From contig OX393551.1 of assembly GCA_947650365.1 (NCBI GenBank), positions 62,365,173-62,429,172 of the forward strand: a stretch of DNA of 64,000 bases. The letters are read 5' to 3'. The position numbers and the translations under genes are program-made. The notes under the pieces were generated by a model. That model did no database searches. It saw only the letters and a program-made list of their open reading frames with translations, and had not been told where the DNA came from. Within the stretch, counting starts at the first letter, position 1. The number at the start of each line of letters is the position of its first letter. Below are positions 13,893 through 26,300 of the stretch, one piece after another. This DNA is from Chamaelirium japonicum (Eukaryota > Streptophyta > Magnoliopsida > Liliales > Melanthiaceae).

Positions 13893-14605
13893 AAGGCCGA
13901 TCAACTGCAACAGTACAAAGCTATGTGCCCCGATGTTGGTTCGACTGAAATGGCGCTTCGCCTAAGTCGACCGATACAAAGGCACTACGCTGCATACTTC
14001 GAATCATCGACGTCGCGCATACTCCCGAGTCTCGTAAGAACTCATGCACCCGTGCCTCGCCACAGTTAGATCGGTTCGCGTTGCGACACGACCGACTAAC
14101 CTGCAACAGTACAATGCTACGTGCCTGAGACGTAGGTTCGACTGAAACGGCGCTTCGCCTAAATCGACCGATACGAAGGCACTATACTGAGTACTCCGAA
14201 TCGTGGGTTTGCACACGCTCCCGTTGTCACGTAAGGACACATGTGCTCGTGCCTCACCACAATTAGATCGGTTCGCGTTGCGACATGACCGACTAACCTG
14301 CAACAGTACAAAGCTACGTGCCTGAGACGTAGGTTCGACTGAATGGCGCTTCGCCTAAGTCGACCGATACAAAGGCACTACGCTGAGTACTCCGAATCAA
14401 TGGTGTTGCACACGCTCCCGTTGTCACGTAAGGACACATGCCCCCATGCCTCACCACAGTTAGATTGGTTCATGTTGCGACACGACTGACTAACCTGCAA
14501 CAATACAAAACTACATGCTTAAGACGTAAGTTGGGCTGAAACGGTGCTTCGCCTAAGTCCAATCGATACAAAGGCGCTACGCTAAATACTCTGAATTCTA
14601 ACCTT
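13893..14605 (+). repeat. ~197-bp tandem repeat, about 3.6 copies
   Basis: The landmark CTAACCTGCAACAGTACAA recurs at about 14,097, 14,294 and 14,491, with a diverged first copy near 13,901, giving a 196-197-bp period. Each unit contains GGTTCGACTGAAACGGCGCT, a CGATACAAAGGCACTACGCT segment and GCTCCCGTTGTCACGTAAGG. The same unit, at a 200-bp period, forms the array at 55,010-55,945 in the gag-bearing element. The last copy decays at about 14,600. Confidence 0.9.
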
Positions 14606-14930
14606 CATCATTCAAACAAGTCCGAGTTATTGACCTGACACTCAATGACAAGCAACACCGAGGCCCTATAAGTGGTTGTAGGTCGTGAATCCAGTAGCAG
14701 CCTCATCTACGCCACCCTTGACTCCGATCAGCATAGTTGCAGTGTCTCCTATCTTCACCGACAATGTCAACTCTACTACTGATCGGGTGTTGGCGACCGA
14801 TCGATCACCGGCAACTGGTCAAGATTTCATCGATCGGTTTCCAGGAGGGTTATTTCATCTGATGCAGTGCAAAATCACTCGATCGGCAATCTCCTCTTCC
14901 TCGACACCGGCAGGCAGTGCCCGATTACGA
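14606..14930. other. Unique interior segment of the LTR element
   Basis: This segment lies between the 197-bp and 136-bp arrays. It contains dispersed CGATCGG-type words that grow into the next array. A short open frame from 14,685 has no recognisable domain. I see no gene here. Confidence 0.5.
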
Positions 14931-14939
14931 CCGGCAGCC

Positions 14940-15605
14940 ACAACCCAGTGACCGATCGGTCAAACTTGTCCGATCAGGCAATTTTGACCGATCACCTTAC
15001 AAGACTTCACCCGTTTGACAGACAGGCGATCAGGCAAATTTCCACAGGATCGGGCAGAAAACTTGTTTTTCTGCCCGATCGCCTCAACCTCTACCGGTTG
15101 AACTTGATCGATCGGTTAAAACTGTCCGATCAGACAATTTTGACCGATTGGGTAAATTCGACCGATCGGTCGATTTCCTATAGGATCGAGCAGAAAACCT
15201 GTTTTTCTGTCCGATTGCCTCAACCTCCACCAGTTGAATTTGACCGATCGGTTAAAACTGTTCGATCGGACAATTTTGACCAATCGGACAAATTCAACCG
15301 ATCGGTCGATTTCCCACAGGATCGAGCAAAAAATATGATTTTCTGCCCGATCGCCTCAACTCCCACTGGTTGAATTTGACCGATCGGTCAAAACTGTCCG
15401 ATCAGACAATTTTGACCGATCGGGCAAATTTGACCAATCGGTCAATATTCCATTGGATTTGGCAAACCCGGCTACTTTTTGCCCGATCGACCCAAGTTCC
15501 ACCAGCTGAATTTGATCGATCAGTCAAATTTGACCGATCGAACAGATTTAATCGATCGGTCAGATTTGACCGATCGGATGAATTTGACCTATCGACTGCA
15601 GATCG
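14940..15605 (+). repeat. ~136-bp tandem repeat rich in GACCGATCGGTC palindromes
   Basis: The start of a GAATTTGACCGATCGGTYAA-like block recurs at about 15,100, 15,236, 15,372 and 15,508, a period of 136 bp. Each unit also has a TTTTTCTGCCCGATCGCCTC segment. The perfect 12-bp palindrome GACCGATCGGTC and one-base variants occur several times per unit. Copies degrade on both sides. Open frames through it, rich in DRSNLTDR-like peptide, are repeat artefacts. Confidence 0.88.
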
Positions 15606-15730
15606 ATTTATCAATGAGTTTTTCTTCTTTGCAGACACCAGAGTTCTACGAAAGCCAACTGGCACATACCTTTTGCAGGGGGTTTGGCCTTTGCACCTAA
15701 ATTCCAAGTCAGCCAGGTTAGCCCCTGTCT

Positions 15731-15747
15731 AACTTGGAGGGGGTAAT
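15731..15747 (+). other. Polypurine tract (plus-strand primer)
   Basis: The sequence AACTTGGAGGGGGTAAT lies directly before an LTR starting TGTGGG. It matches the tract before the LTR at 60,151 (CTGGGAGGGGGTAAC), including the upstream CCAGGTT block. In LTR elements this is where plus-strand DNA synthesis starts. Confidence 0.75.
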
Positions 15748-16613
15748 TGTGGGTGCAAATTTTGGTTAAAGTACTTCACACACCGCGGGACCCACCAACA
15801 CTGCCTGGGGGGTCCACGAAGACTACCGCGGGACCCACCGACCCTGCCCGGGGGGTCCACGAAGACTACCGCGGGACCCACCAGCCCTGCCTGGGGGGTC
15901 CACGAAGACTACCGCGGGACCCACCAGCCCTGCCTGGGGGGTCCACGAAGACTACTGCGGGACCCACCGGCCCCTCCTGGGGGGTCTACGAAGACTACCG
16001 CGGGACCCACCAGGTCTGCTTGGGGGGTCCACGAAGACTACCGCGGGACCCACCAGCCCTGCCTGGTGAGTCCATAGAAACTACAGCGGGACCCACCAGC
16101 CCTGCCTGGGGAATCCCCGAATACAAAGGCAAAAACCGCCATTTGCCCCGGATTTCCTCCCAGGAAATCCTATAAATAGCAGAGACTTCAAATGTAAAAG
16201 AGATTCAGAGATCGAGATCTGAAATCTGAAATCTGATTTCAAAAACCAGAGAACAGAATTCAGAATCCCAGAGCTCTGGAATCCCAACTTTCGATATTCC
16301 AGTTTCCTCAATCTTCTTCTTGTCTCTGAAGAGTTCAGTGACACTCGGCCTGTCGAGGTCACTTCAAGCAAAGAGTTAGTGAATTTGGGTTGCTCCCTAT
16401 AGCACGGAGACGTAGGCTTCGGCTGAACTCCGAGATCATAACTTGTGTCAACCTTCTCTCTGTTTGCATATCGAAAGTCTTAACTCAAAGTCACCAAGGC
16501 ATCGACCTTCGGACCAACCTTTCAATCAACAGATCGATCAAAAACCTACCACTCAACTTCAATTGACTGGTGGAGTGAAGTCTTCGGATCGGCATGAAAA
16601 TTTTTCCCCCACA
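15748..16613 (+). mobile_element. LTR (3' LTR) of a TGTGGG...CCCACA family element
   Basis: The 866-bp LTR begins TGTGGGTGCAAATTTTGG after a polypurine tract and ends in CCCCCACA, giving the inverted terminal pair TGTGGG/CCCACA. Its 5' part is a 43-bp minisatellite. A later TATAAATAG-like box (near 16,172) fits a promoter, and a GGAGACGTAGGCTTCGGC segment is shared with the LTRs at 52,545 and 60,151. The partner LTR would lie left of the window. The flanking 5 bp (CTGGC) is therefore untested as a target-site duplication. Confidence 0.8.
15782..16105 (+). repeat. 43-bp minisatellite in the LTR, about 7 copies
   Basis: ACCGCGGGACCCACC recurs every 43 bp (15,782, 15,825 and on), each copy followed by a GCCTGGGGGGTCCACGAAGA-like block. 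The last two copies are more diverged. The related LTRs at 52,545 and 60,151 carry a homologous 40-bp array in the same place. A 142-codon open frame through it is a repeat artefact. Confidence 0.9.
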
Positions 16614-19092
16614 CTGGCAGTGACCTTTCATATCGATCCAAGGAGAGGGGTCGACGGAGGAGAACGTGAGTTTGCTTGCATTTGACCCTTATCCCTAAGT
16701 CAGAAAAGGTGTTGGCTGCCATAGTCTAGGCCTTACTTCTCTCGGTAGGGGTAACCGTTGGCGAGCTAATCGCGTGCGATCTAGGTGCGTGCCAATAGCG
16801 AGCCACCTTACGGTATGTGCCACCTATTGGCAAAAGTGGGCGAGCTGGTGGTGAGACAACCGTGGGCGAGCTGATCGCATGCGGGTTAGGCAATGTCCTC
16901 GTCCGACACCTTATACTGGACTCTTAGGCAGCGAGCTGGTGCTGATTTTTTGGGCTCCGTCAGTTTTCATGATGGCAGAAAATATAAATTTGATGAACTT
17001 CGGTTGGGAATTATTGTCCTTTTTTTCTTTTTGGATCAGCATGATTTCGAGAGGGGCCTAGTGCAAAACAGAACTTGCAGAGTGACTTATTGCAAGTAGG
17101 TACTTTTGTCAGAGACCTATCACTAAGTCCCCCTTTTTTATTTATTTCTGGGTCCCACACCCTATTGCATCATGGCTTAACATGTCCCTACAGTAAATCA
17201 TGTATTCGTGAATATGTCATTAGCTTTGTTCTGGGTTCCAATCTTCATTTCATCGATATTTGATTTTATTTTATTGTTATAATTTTTAATGTCTTGATTG
17301 ATTTTCTTCTTTTTTTTTTTTGGTAGTGTCTTGATTAATTTTCCATACCCTAATAGACCAATCTATTTTACCCAGCATGTTTTGAGAATTTTAGTTGTGC
17401 AACCTGACATAGCACCTGATCATAGCCCTCATTCCCTTTGTCTAAGCGTGGGATTGGGTGCAACTATGATGATGCCACATCAAAGTTAGATAAATAAAAT
17501 TGACAAATTAGGTTGGACAAATAACCACTCCATCTCATATGTGTTGATCTGTTTTAGACTGAGAGCTAAGAATTGTAGCAGCAAACAAGCTTGTCGTCGT
17601 CATTCCAACTCATAACTCGTGTGTTCCCATGTTTATTATTGGGTAAAGAGCAATGCTATACAGCCATTCAGTTGTCCATCTGGATCGAGCCATCTTCACG
17701 TGACATCGGATTACAGTCGTCGTTTGCCTGCTGGTCGGGCTAAGTGCGGTTCGCCTGCTGGGGCTGAGGTGAAACAGATAGATGTGATCAGGTACCACAG
17801 AAGGATGGCCTGATCTGGATGGAAAGTAAAGTAGCTGAGAAGCATTTTTCCTCGCACAATTATGAATTACGCTTTATTTTTGTCAAGGAGTCACAACTCA
17901 GTTGATATTGATTGTTTTGAAAGTTCATTACATACAAAATTCAAAATTTTATACCCTCCATAGAAAGAGAGCATGATGTTCAGCTAAAGAGTTTCTTCCT
18001 ACCTATTGGAAAAAATATTATAAAAAACCCCTCACATCTTTACACATTTGCTGTTGAAGCCATCTTTTTTTATTTTTTTTGTTATCAAATTATTTTTCAG
18101 CTCTGTTTTTTAATTTTTATGTGGAGTGTTCCTTTATTTGGTGCTCAGCAAGGAGTTATCAACTAGCGATGCGAAGAGATGAATGCAATCTCTCACCGAA
18201 GAATGTAGTGAATAAAGTACCTACTGAAAATGTCTTGTACTTGTCTTCATCGTGTGGTATTATCAATTTTTTTCACGCTTAGTACATCACTTGCTAATGC
18301 TTAGAACACAACATAGTCGAGGATTCGGCACCGACCAAGGGCGTGCAACGCACGTGCCCATCAACTAGTGACTCTAAAGTGTATAGATATGATTATATAA
18401 GCTGAAAATATGACCATAGACGTACAAGACAAATATTTGGTCATTTAAAAAATTGTATATAGTCATTTCCGTAATCTAGTCATTTTTAAATATTTACAAA
18501 ACTATCATAAAAATGTAATATTGCCACTGTTACGTCATGTTTGGTAGTTGATTTAGAAAGAGCTCCGTCGCCGTATTTATTTAGGTTTTTTGGTCTGATC
18601 TGGTATAGCGTCTTATGTCTTATGCTTAGGGGTGGCAATTAACCCGGTTAGCAGGGTTACCCGACCTGACCCTATTAGGACAGGATTGGGTCACTCAAAA
18701 ACGAGTTTAGGGCGGGCTTGGGATTTAGATCTGAAACCCGATTGGGTTAATTGTCATTTGAAAGCGAAGAAGTGGGCTCGCAGCACATCTGATTGAAAAT
18801 TCGCCATTTTTATTCATTAGTCTATATTATTAGACAATTAATATCATAACTTATCATTCTAATTATACTTATACTAGTGCATACACGTGCCTATCTGCAC
18901 TTAGATGGTCGCCTTCGACATTGCAGCGACAAAATCTCATATGGATTTTTTTTTTCTAAAAGAGGATCGAGATTTTTCTAACAAGGGGTGACTGGAGCAA
19001 TGAAATCTTAAAGCAGCCTGGAAGGATGGATGATCGCAAGGGGATCAAGATTTTTTCTTGAAAAGGGGGCTACTGGATCAACAAAATCGGAG

Positions 19093-19093
<1 letters not shown>

Positions 19094-19135
<42 letters not shown>
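19094..19135 (+). repeat. Poly-G run (42 bp)
   Basis: An uninterrupted run of 42 G ends in AGGGAG. Such a run is prone to sequencing and assembly length error. It can form G-quadruplex structures. Confidence 0.9.
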
Positions 19136-19136
<1 letters not shown>

Positions 19137-19403
19137 GGGAGAAAACTAGACGTCGCGTTTTTTCTTGCTCATTATCTTGCTTATTATGGCACAAAACATT
19201 TATGCATGCCCAATTGATGTACAGCACTTGCTTCTTGTGGTCCAAATGTGGTGTCCATTAATTACATTTTTTTCCCACTGATAGATTTGTTGCACTTGTT
19301 TATTATGTCCCAAATATGGTGTGCTCATTATGCCCACTTACTTATTATAACCCAAAGAATTTATACCTGCCCAATTGATTTCTTCACACTTAATAAGGCC
19401 CAA

Positions 19404-19404
<1 letters not shown>

Positions 19405-19454
<50 letters not shown>
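19405..19454 (+). repeat. (CT)n microsatellite
   Basis: About 25 uninterrupted CT dinucleotides. Confidence 0.95.
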
Positions 19455-19456
<2 letters not shown>

Positions 19457-19499
19457 ATCATAGTAATTTTTTTTCTTACCGAGCTAACTCAATCACAAC

Positions 19500-20630
19500 T
19501 GTTGGGGGTAGCTGAAATCTGCCCTGGAGTTCGCACCCCCCCCCCCCCCCCCCCCCCCCCCTCCCGTGCTCACCAAATCACCTTGACAGGGAGCGAGATC
19601 CACATTAGGCTGAAAGAGCCTAGGCCAAGAGCACTCTTAGGAGCTCGCCTAAGCTCGATGGAGCTCGCCTGAGATCGCCCAGGAGCTCGCCTAAGCTCGC
19701 TCAGGAGCGCGCTAAGCTCGCTCAGGAGCTCGCCAAGCTCACCCAGGAGCTCGCCAAACTCGCCCAGGAGCTCGCCTAAGCTCGCTCAGGAGCTCGCCAA
19801 GCTCACCCAGGAGCTCGCCCCGGAGCTCGCCAAGCCCGCGCGAGAACTCGCTGGCAGTGATAGCGGGAGTTAGACCGTCATGCATAACGAAGACACCGGC
19901 ATCGCAAACGCCCCTAGCTCGCGCAGGAGCTCGCCCCTAGCTCGCGCAGGAGCTCGCCCAAGCTCCCGAAGGAGCTCATCCAAGCTCGCTCAGGAGCTCG
20001 CCCAAGCTCGCCAGAATTCCCCAGTTTATCGAAGAAGTTGCTCCCGCGAGGTCCGACTCTTGATAGATGTGGAAGAGAAGGCGGAGCAATGGAGGGCGGG
20101 CTCACCTTAGCTCCCCATCGGAGGTCGCCCACAATGTATGAGAGGATGCCAGGTGTCAAAACCCCACGGAAGCTACGCGGACAAACATGGTCCACGGAAG
20201 CTCGCTCGAATCAGTTCGAGACCTCCCAGACTTGAACATTCCAGAATGGCCACCTGGCCACGACAAGAAAGATTCCCTCCCCCACTCAAACCGCCTGGCA
20301 GGCTTGACGACAGAATGTCAGGGCGCGAGTACCAAGGACTGTCAGACCCACGCGAGCCAGAACGTGGGGGGTCTAAAAGGCGCCAGAAGAATCTCCACGT
20401 GTCGGGCCACGGTAGGCCGCCGATTGCTATAAATGCTCACCCCCAGGCTCCATAGTGGAGGTTGGAATTCCTTTTCCCTACCACTTTGGTATACCGCAGC
20501 TCGCCGTTGTGCCACCGTGACTGACTTGAACGTCGGAGGGTCTGCGCTCCTAAGGGAGCCAGCCGTTCTCACGTTCTCTTTTCTTTGTCTTGCAGGCAGC
20601 CCGCACGGACCAGCGAAAAATCCCCGAACA
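19500..20630 (+). mobile_element. Solo LTR with intact 5-bp TSD
   Basis: The element begins TGTTGGGGGTAGC and ends AATCCCCGAACA, giving the terminal pair TGTTNGGGG/CCCCGAACA. It is flanked on both sides by ACAAC (19,495-19,499 and 20,631-20,635), a perfect 5-bp target-site duplication. No internal region or second LTR is present, so it is a solo LTR left by LTR-LTR recombination. It contains a 26-bp C run (19,536-19,561), a GAGCTCGCC minisatellite and, near 20,430, a TATAAATG box. Its last ~110 bp match, in inverted orientation, the sequence at about 36,880-37,000. Confidence 0.85.
19640..20020 (+). repeat. GAGCTCGCC minisatellite inside the solo LTR
   Basis: The words CAGGAGCTCGCC and AAGCTCGCTCAGGAGC recur at irregular ~20-21-bp spacing, with a unique interruption at about 19,850-19,910. 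The open frames over it are repeat artefacts. Confidence 0.8.
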
Positions 20631-20635
20631 ACAAC

Positions 20636-21217
20636 CATCCATTTATTCCCTTAGAATTATTATATCTATTTCATTAATTATTGTCGAGTTGGCTTTGTCC
20701 TAGTCAGCTTGTCCTAGTCAATCACAAACCGCCGTACTTCCTAGTGCTATTTAGGATGGGTTTGGTAATTGCCCCAAAACTCCTACGCCGGTTTGGCACG
20801 GGTCCAAGGCAGGATAAAATTTAGCAGGATGGGTTCAGAATAGGACTGACCCGTTGCCATTCGTAGGCTACTCTTAAAATTAAAAAAAAAAAGGGGGGAC
20901 TTAGTGATAGGTCCCTGATGGAGGCATACCTTAACAATAAGGACGCTTAGATTTGCAACAGAATAAGTGATGCAACCAATGGCCCTGATGGCAAGATTGC
21001 TGACAATTTCTTATAAGAAGGTAGCAATACTTATCACTAGCAAAGAAAATGGATGAAACCACTTTCAGAACTGAAACTGATTCGACAACAACATAAGATT
21101 GACGACCTAAATTACAGTTCATAATACTTCGAGAAGTAAAACTCGGATCTTATTCATGACAAATTTGGAACTATCACCAAAGATTTGATGATTAAAATGT
21201 GTCCTTCAAGATGCAAC
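20636..21217. other. 3' flank of the MVD gene
   Basis: No coding region is seen. On the minus strand this is downstream of the MVD stop codon and should contain its 3' UTR and polyadenylation site, but I cannot place them. At 20,745-20,880 there is a GGCACGGGTCCAAGGCAGG-type segment resembling the dispersed repeat at about 18,640. Confidence 0.5.
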
Positions 21218-23259
21218 TCACTTCGGAAGCCCGGTTTCAATACTTAGCAGAGCTTGATCTTCATCGGGGAGCACCGTAATGCCTCTCCCGGGCCTAGTGC
21301 ATATGAAATAGCTAACTTCACCCGGAAACCTTTGAAGTGGAATCTTGTCCTTAACTTCAGGCAGCGGAAGCAAGGCTTCAACATCTTCCAGAGTCTGTAG
21401 CCCAGATTCATGCAGTATGGATTTGTCCCCCAATACATAGCTGGAAAAAAAAAAGATGGTGATAACACCGGTAAAGCCATATTTTTCTACCAAATAAAAG
21501 CATACTATTAAAAGTAAAAGAACACAATGACCTGTTCAATTCATTGTCTGGAGGGGGAGGGAAGTAGAAGAGCAGCCTTTGAAGAAGAGTAGTAGCAACT
21601 TTCCGATTTCGGGCGATCATAACCGCATTTGGACCCGCATCAAACGTGTAGGCCACCTATGATGTATCCTGGGTCATTATTCTCAATAATATGATAGGAA
21701 TGCAAGTAGGTTTGTGTATTTCACACGACACAAAAAGTTCCAAATCCTGAGGTACAAAATCTTGTTAATGAGGACTGCAAGATGGCCTAGAGTCGGGCCA
21801 TTGATCACTAGGAAGTGTTAATAATGTAATGGTTCATGGATTGAGTCAATTGACATATTGATCGGGCTGTAGGAGTTTAATATTCACTATGTAACTTGAA
21901 CATAGTTGTGCAATTTTTCAAATTCCTTTATTGATTAGGATTTTTTTAGGTGATGGACGAAATAAGCCATCAAATTGTTTTCTTGACGAAATAAACATGA
22001 AATTGCTTTCTGTGGACGCAGACTGTTGCATTACCCTACGGAGGATGGGAAATAACCTTGATATGTGGGATATTATGGAGATCTTTGAAATCTCCATAAT
22101 ATAATTATGACAATATATTTGGCATAATTAGAAAAGAGATTATATGATTTAAGAGAATTGAGGGATATTATGGAGATCTTTGAAATCTAAGATATTTAAT
22201 ATGAGATGCTGGAATATTTCATTCACAATCTATAGATACTATTGTAAACCTTGATACAAAAGTAATCAAGAAAAAAATTGTCTCGTCTGTGTGCTGCCTT
22301 GGCTTCCTTCTCTGATGGTTCACGAAACTCTTTATGGCATCAGAGCCTTTGAAGTCTCCTAACGGATATCCCTTGGCCTATATTCATCATCTTCTTCTCC
22401 TTTGATGTTTAATCCTTCCGCAGTCACTGCACTCTCAATCAATCACCAGTTTCCATAACCTCCATTAAACTTCATGTTGTCGTACCACTATCTCAGCTTC
22501 GTCGACCATGTCAAATCCACCTTTGCCATAGATCTGTGTCAAAATCATCAAACTTTTTTATTTTACTAGCCTACTTTAAATAAACGAGATTATTTTTCTC
22601 GTGAAATACGCATCCTTACTCCATCGTCAGGTATACAAAAAGTGGATCGTCTTTACAAAGTCGGATCTAAAGGACATGCCATAGATAGATAGAGCTAGAA
22701 CCTAAGCCAAAAGAAAGGCGAAAATCGATGTGATGCAACACAACCGAAAGGCCTCACAAAAAATGGTTAAAGAAGCTTGCTCAGGATAAAGGAAGGGAGA
22801 AGAAGGATAACTATGGCCTCTCTTCATTCCAAACTCACTCTGGTTCCAAGGAATCACTCCCGGGGGTCTTGAACCACACTAGAAGAGAAAGGTTGCAACA
22901 AATTTTTCATTAACCAATCAATAATCATTCCAACATTCTTTTATGATACTTGGGGTTTTTAAATAGGCTTACAACTAAGGGTGGACATGGACCTTGTGAC
23001 CCGCCCAGCCTGGCCTAACCATATACGAGACTCGAGCTAAATATAGAGGCCCTTACAACCAGATTTATAAAAAAGAAAGAGATAACCAAAACAACTAAAA
23101 AAGATAACCCTACCTAATTTAAAAAGATTTGAATCTAACCAAGCCTTATCCGAAAACCCATATTTAAAATATACTATTTAATATTTTTTTAAATAAAAAA
23201 TTATTTTCGAAAAAAAATAATATTTTATTTCAAAAATACTACTTTTAGCCATTATAAAT

Positions 23260-23328
<69 letters not shown>

Positions 23329-26300
23329 GGTGTGCCTACATCACGATACCAAAGCAAGTGCCTAGGCTAAAGCTCGAGCCAGTACAAGGAAAGTCGGGTC
23401 CAACTACAAAGCCGAATGAGGAATTGTCTTTTCTGCAAAGTGCAAACGAAACATTACTATGTCGATGTTCAGTTTGAGAGGGAGTGTTAGGATATATAAT
23501 TATGATTTATGACAATATATTTGAAAAAATTAGGAAAGGGATTATATGATTTTAGATATTCACATGATCTGAGAGAATTGAGGGATATGATTATATTTAG
23601 AGAGATCTTTGAAATCTGATGGAATTAATATGAGATATGAAAGATCTCTTCATAAACATATTTGTCTCATCCTCTCCTCTGTGTGTTGCCATGGCTCCCT
23701 TCTTTGATGGTTCGCAAAACCCTACCCAAACAGACATCAAGAAGGTTCCACGACCAACATCGTATGAGGTTGCCTTTTTTAGAGTGAGTCTAACATTCCT
23801 CCACAAAAATCAGTCAGCTATTAATGACAGCAACTCTCCAATTGAAATAGCTATATCATAGAATAAGCGCACATGTTAGGAATATTATTGGCAAATTCGG
23901 TAGGCACCACTAAGTGATTCTATAGTGTGAGCTAGTCATTGAAAATACAAAAAGTCCCCGGTGAAGCTTGGCTGGAGGTTCGGGTTGAAGTTCAAGTTAG
24001 AAGCTACTTCAAGCTGAGAGTCATTGCCACTCATTAAGACAACGGAATGTGACTTAGAGATACCCAGAATGCCTTTATGATTGCATTATGAAATTTGTAT
24101 ACAGATGCTAGGTTACTTACAACTTTGTAGATTCATGATTTCTTCCATTAACTTGTTTTGAAAAGGTTTTGAAAAATATCTTCAAATTGGCTTTTAGGGA
24201 TGTACGATCGATCCTTCTCATTGATCGAGCAATCGTTATAGCAAGAGTGTCCAAGACAGAAATTTATCTATTTGATCGATCTTAAAGAGCTACACGATAC
24301 ATCGATGGTATGTTCCTGTTATCAAAAAAATGTTTCTTAAAACTAATCAATGTGGACTTTGTTTCTATATCTTATCGGGTGCTCTTTAGGGGTTTGAGAA
24401 GGCTTTCAAGCACAAAATTGTATGAGGTCTGGGACCGTTTGATAGTTGTTTCCTTGAATGTTTTTTTAGGTTTTGGATTTGAGCTTTCTTTGGAAAACTT
24501 CATATTCTTCTATCATGCATCATGTTTTGATCTTTTGAGAAATAGCATATTCGTTTCAATGAGCTTTGTGAGATCTTCTGCTTAGAACCTAGGAAAGCTT
24601 TTACCACACATGCTCAGCCTTGATTATATTGAGGAATAGATTCCATCGCTTGACGAAGCCCTTGCATGGGGTATCGAGTCATGTGAGGTTTGTGATGGTG
24701 AATTGATCACATGGAGACATAGTCATAAAAAACTCTAACTTATTGAAAAAGTCGCATTTTAAACTCAAACTTAACATAAGCTAAAAAATTGCAGATTTTT
24801 GACGTCAGCTTGTTCAAATCACCAAAATTGCAAATTATTAACACGACTTTGGTGACAATGAATCCTTTAGAAAAAGAAAAGAACATACCAAAATGTAATT
24901 CAAATTTGGGATTCGATACTATTGATGAGTTGATGAATTCTAACAAGGATATTATAGAATTTTTAAATTTTAATCAATAAATCCTAAACATATTGGGGCT
25001 TGTAATATTGTAGTTTTATTGATAGATCTTAATTGGGATGTGAATTTTGTTTTCATTGACTTGTTGTCTAATATTATTATATTTATATTTATGAATTATG
25101 AATGTCTTATATGCTTAATTATAGGCTAGAAAGTTGAAAGAATTTTTAATACATTAAATACATATATTATTCTGATTTTTAAGTCCTAGAGTTCTTCAAA
25201 TTTTTCCTACTTTATCGATTTTTTTTCAAACTTCACCATAGCCGATTGAATCCCGAACCCGATTTTTTTCGAATTTTTTTATTTTTACAGATTTTTATAG
25301 AACTTTACATGAACCGAGTAATTATCGAACCCGAACTAGGTGACTATGCTTGGAGGAGAGTTATAGTCCAACGACATATTAGTATACTTGTGAGGAGAGT
25401 GGATCTTGTGAGATTCGTCAACGTGCACTTCAAAATGTTTACAAAGAAGATTGGACATTGAGGCTCATGGACTTGCAAGCGTAGCTTGGTGCAATAACAC
25501 CGGAGATGACGAACTCGAGTGCAAACTTTGGGCAGTGAAACTTGTTGAGTCATGTATACTTTGAAGTTTGACCTCTCAATGGTAGATCATTCATCTGGAT
25601 TCAGTCCCGTGGATGCAGACAACCAGAATGAAGTCGAACCACGAAAGTCATGTGTGAAGATTATTAGAATGTTTTAAGTATTCCCAAATCAACTACTTTC
25701 TTACTATATCTTAGATTCTTCTTTGATGTAGCCTAGTCAATATATGAGTCGAATATAATCTTTTTATATGTGATATACTTGTGGTTCATATAATTTGAAT
25801 ACCTGAAAACTTTCAGGTTTACTTTTACATGAATAACAAGCATTTCTTCTAATGACATCTCTGATGTCTTATATGAATTTAACAGGTGAGTGAACTAGAT
25901 TCCACTAGGTTAATTGAAAATTAAAATTGGGCATATCTAACAAAGAGATCCTATTCACCCACCCCCATCTAGGTATCACATCCAAATCAGAGCTTGGTAT
26001 TCTGTTATAATTCTATTCTATTCAATCGGTAAGCCTTAGTCAAGCCCATGTAACGAATTTCATCACAATTCTCTAGCACCCATGTATCTATGTTAGAAAA
26101 TTCCTGAACAAAAAACGACTAATTGGATAGTTTGGCCGTCGAATACTTGTCTAGAAGAATCCTTTTAGCCACAAACTCCCCTCTGTAGTCTCTTCCCACC
26201 AATTTTTTCACGCCATTCGTATACTTCCGATGTCCAACTTTATAGAAACTTTAGAACTGAAACTCTCTTTTCAGAACAGAAGATACTTCCCTAAACCCTG

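Larger units (their letters stand above)
1..16613 (+). mobile_element. 3' part of a large tandem-repeat-filled LTR retrotransposon (inferred)
   Basis: From the left edge the order is 65-bp array, 70-bp array, ~197-bp array, ~136-bp array, polypurine tract, LTR. The element at 52,545-60,904 has the same logic: 200-bp array with the same unit, CG-rich short arrays, polypurine tract, and an LTR starting TGTGGGTGCAAA with a minisatellite of the same type in its 5' half. I infer that the segment from at least 13,893 to 16,613 belongs to a related element. Whether the 65-bp array lies inside it cannot be proved, because the left LTR is outside the window. No coding domain is visible. Confidence 0.5.
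16614..19499. other. Non-coding, repeat-derived stretch
   Basis: No gene is supported. At 16,730-16,960 the sequence is rich in GGCGAGCTNATCGC-type words that also occur at 37,380-37,740 and 61,320-61,510, so it is a degraded copy of a related repeat. From about 17,000 it is AT-rich and unremarkable. A CCCGACCTGACCC-type segment at 18,640-18,740 resembles common dispersed plant repeats. Confidence 0.6.

Noticed and set aside
15747..16175. 142-codon frame rich in GPRRLPRDPPALPGG
   Set aside because: It is a read-through of the 43-bp LTR minisatellite.
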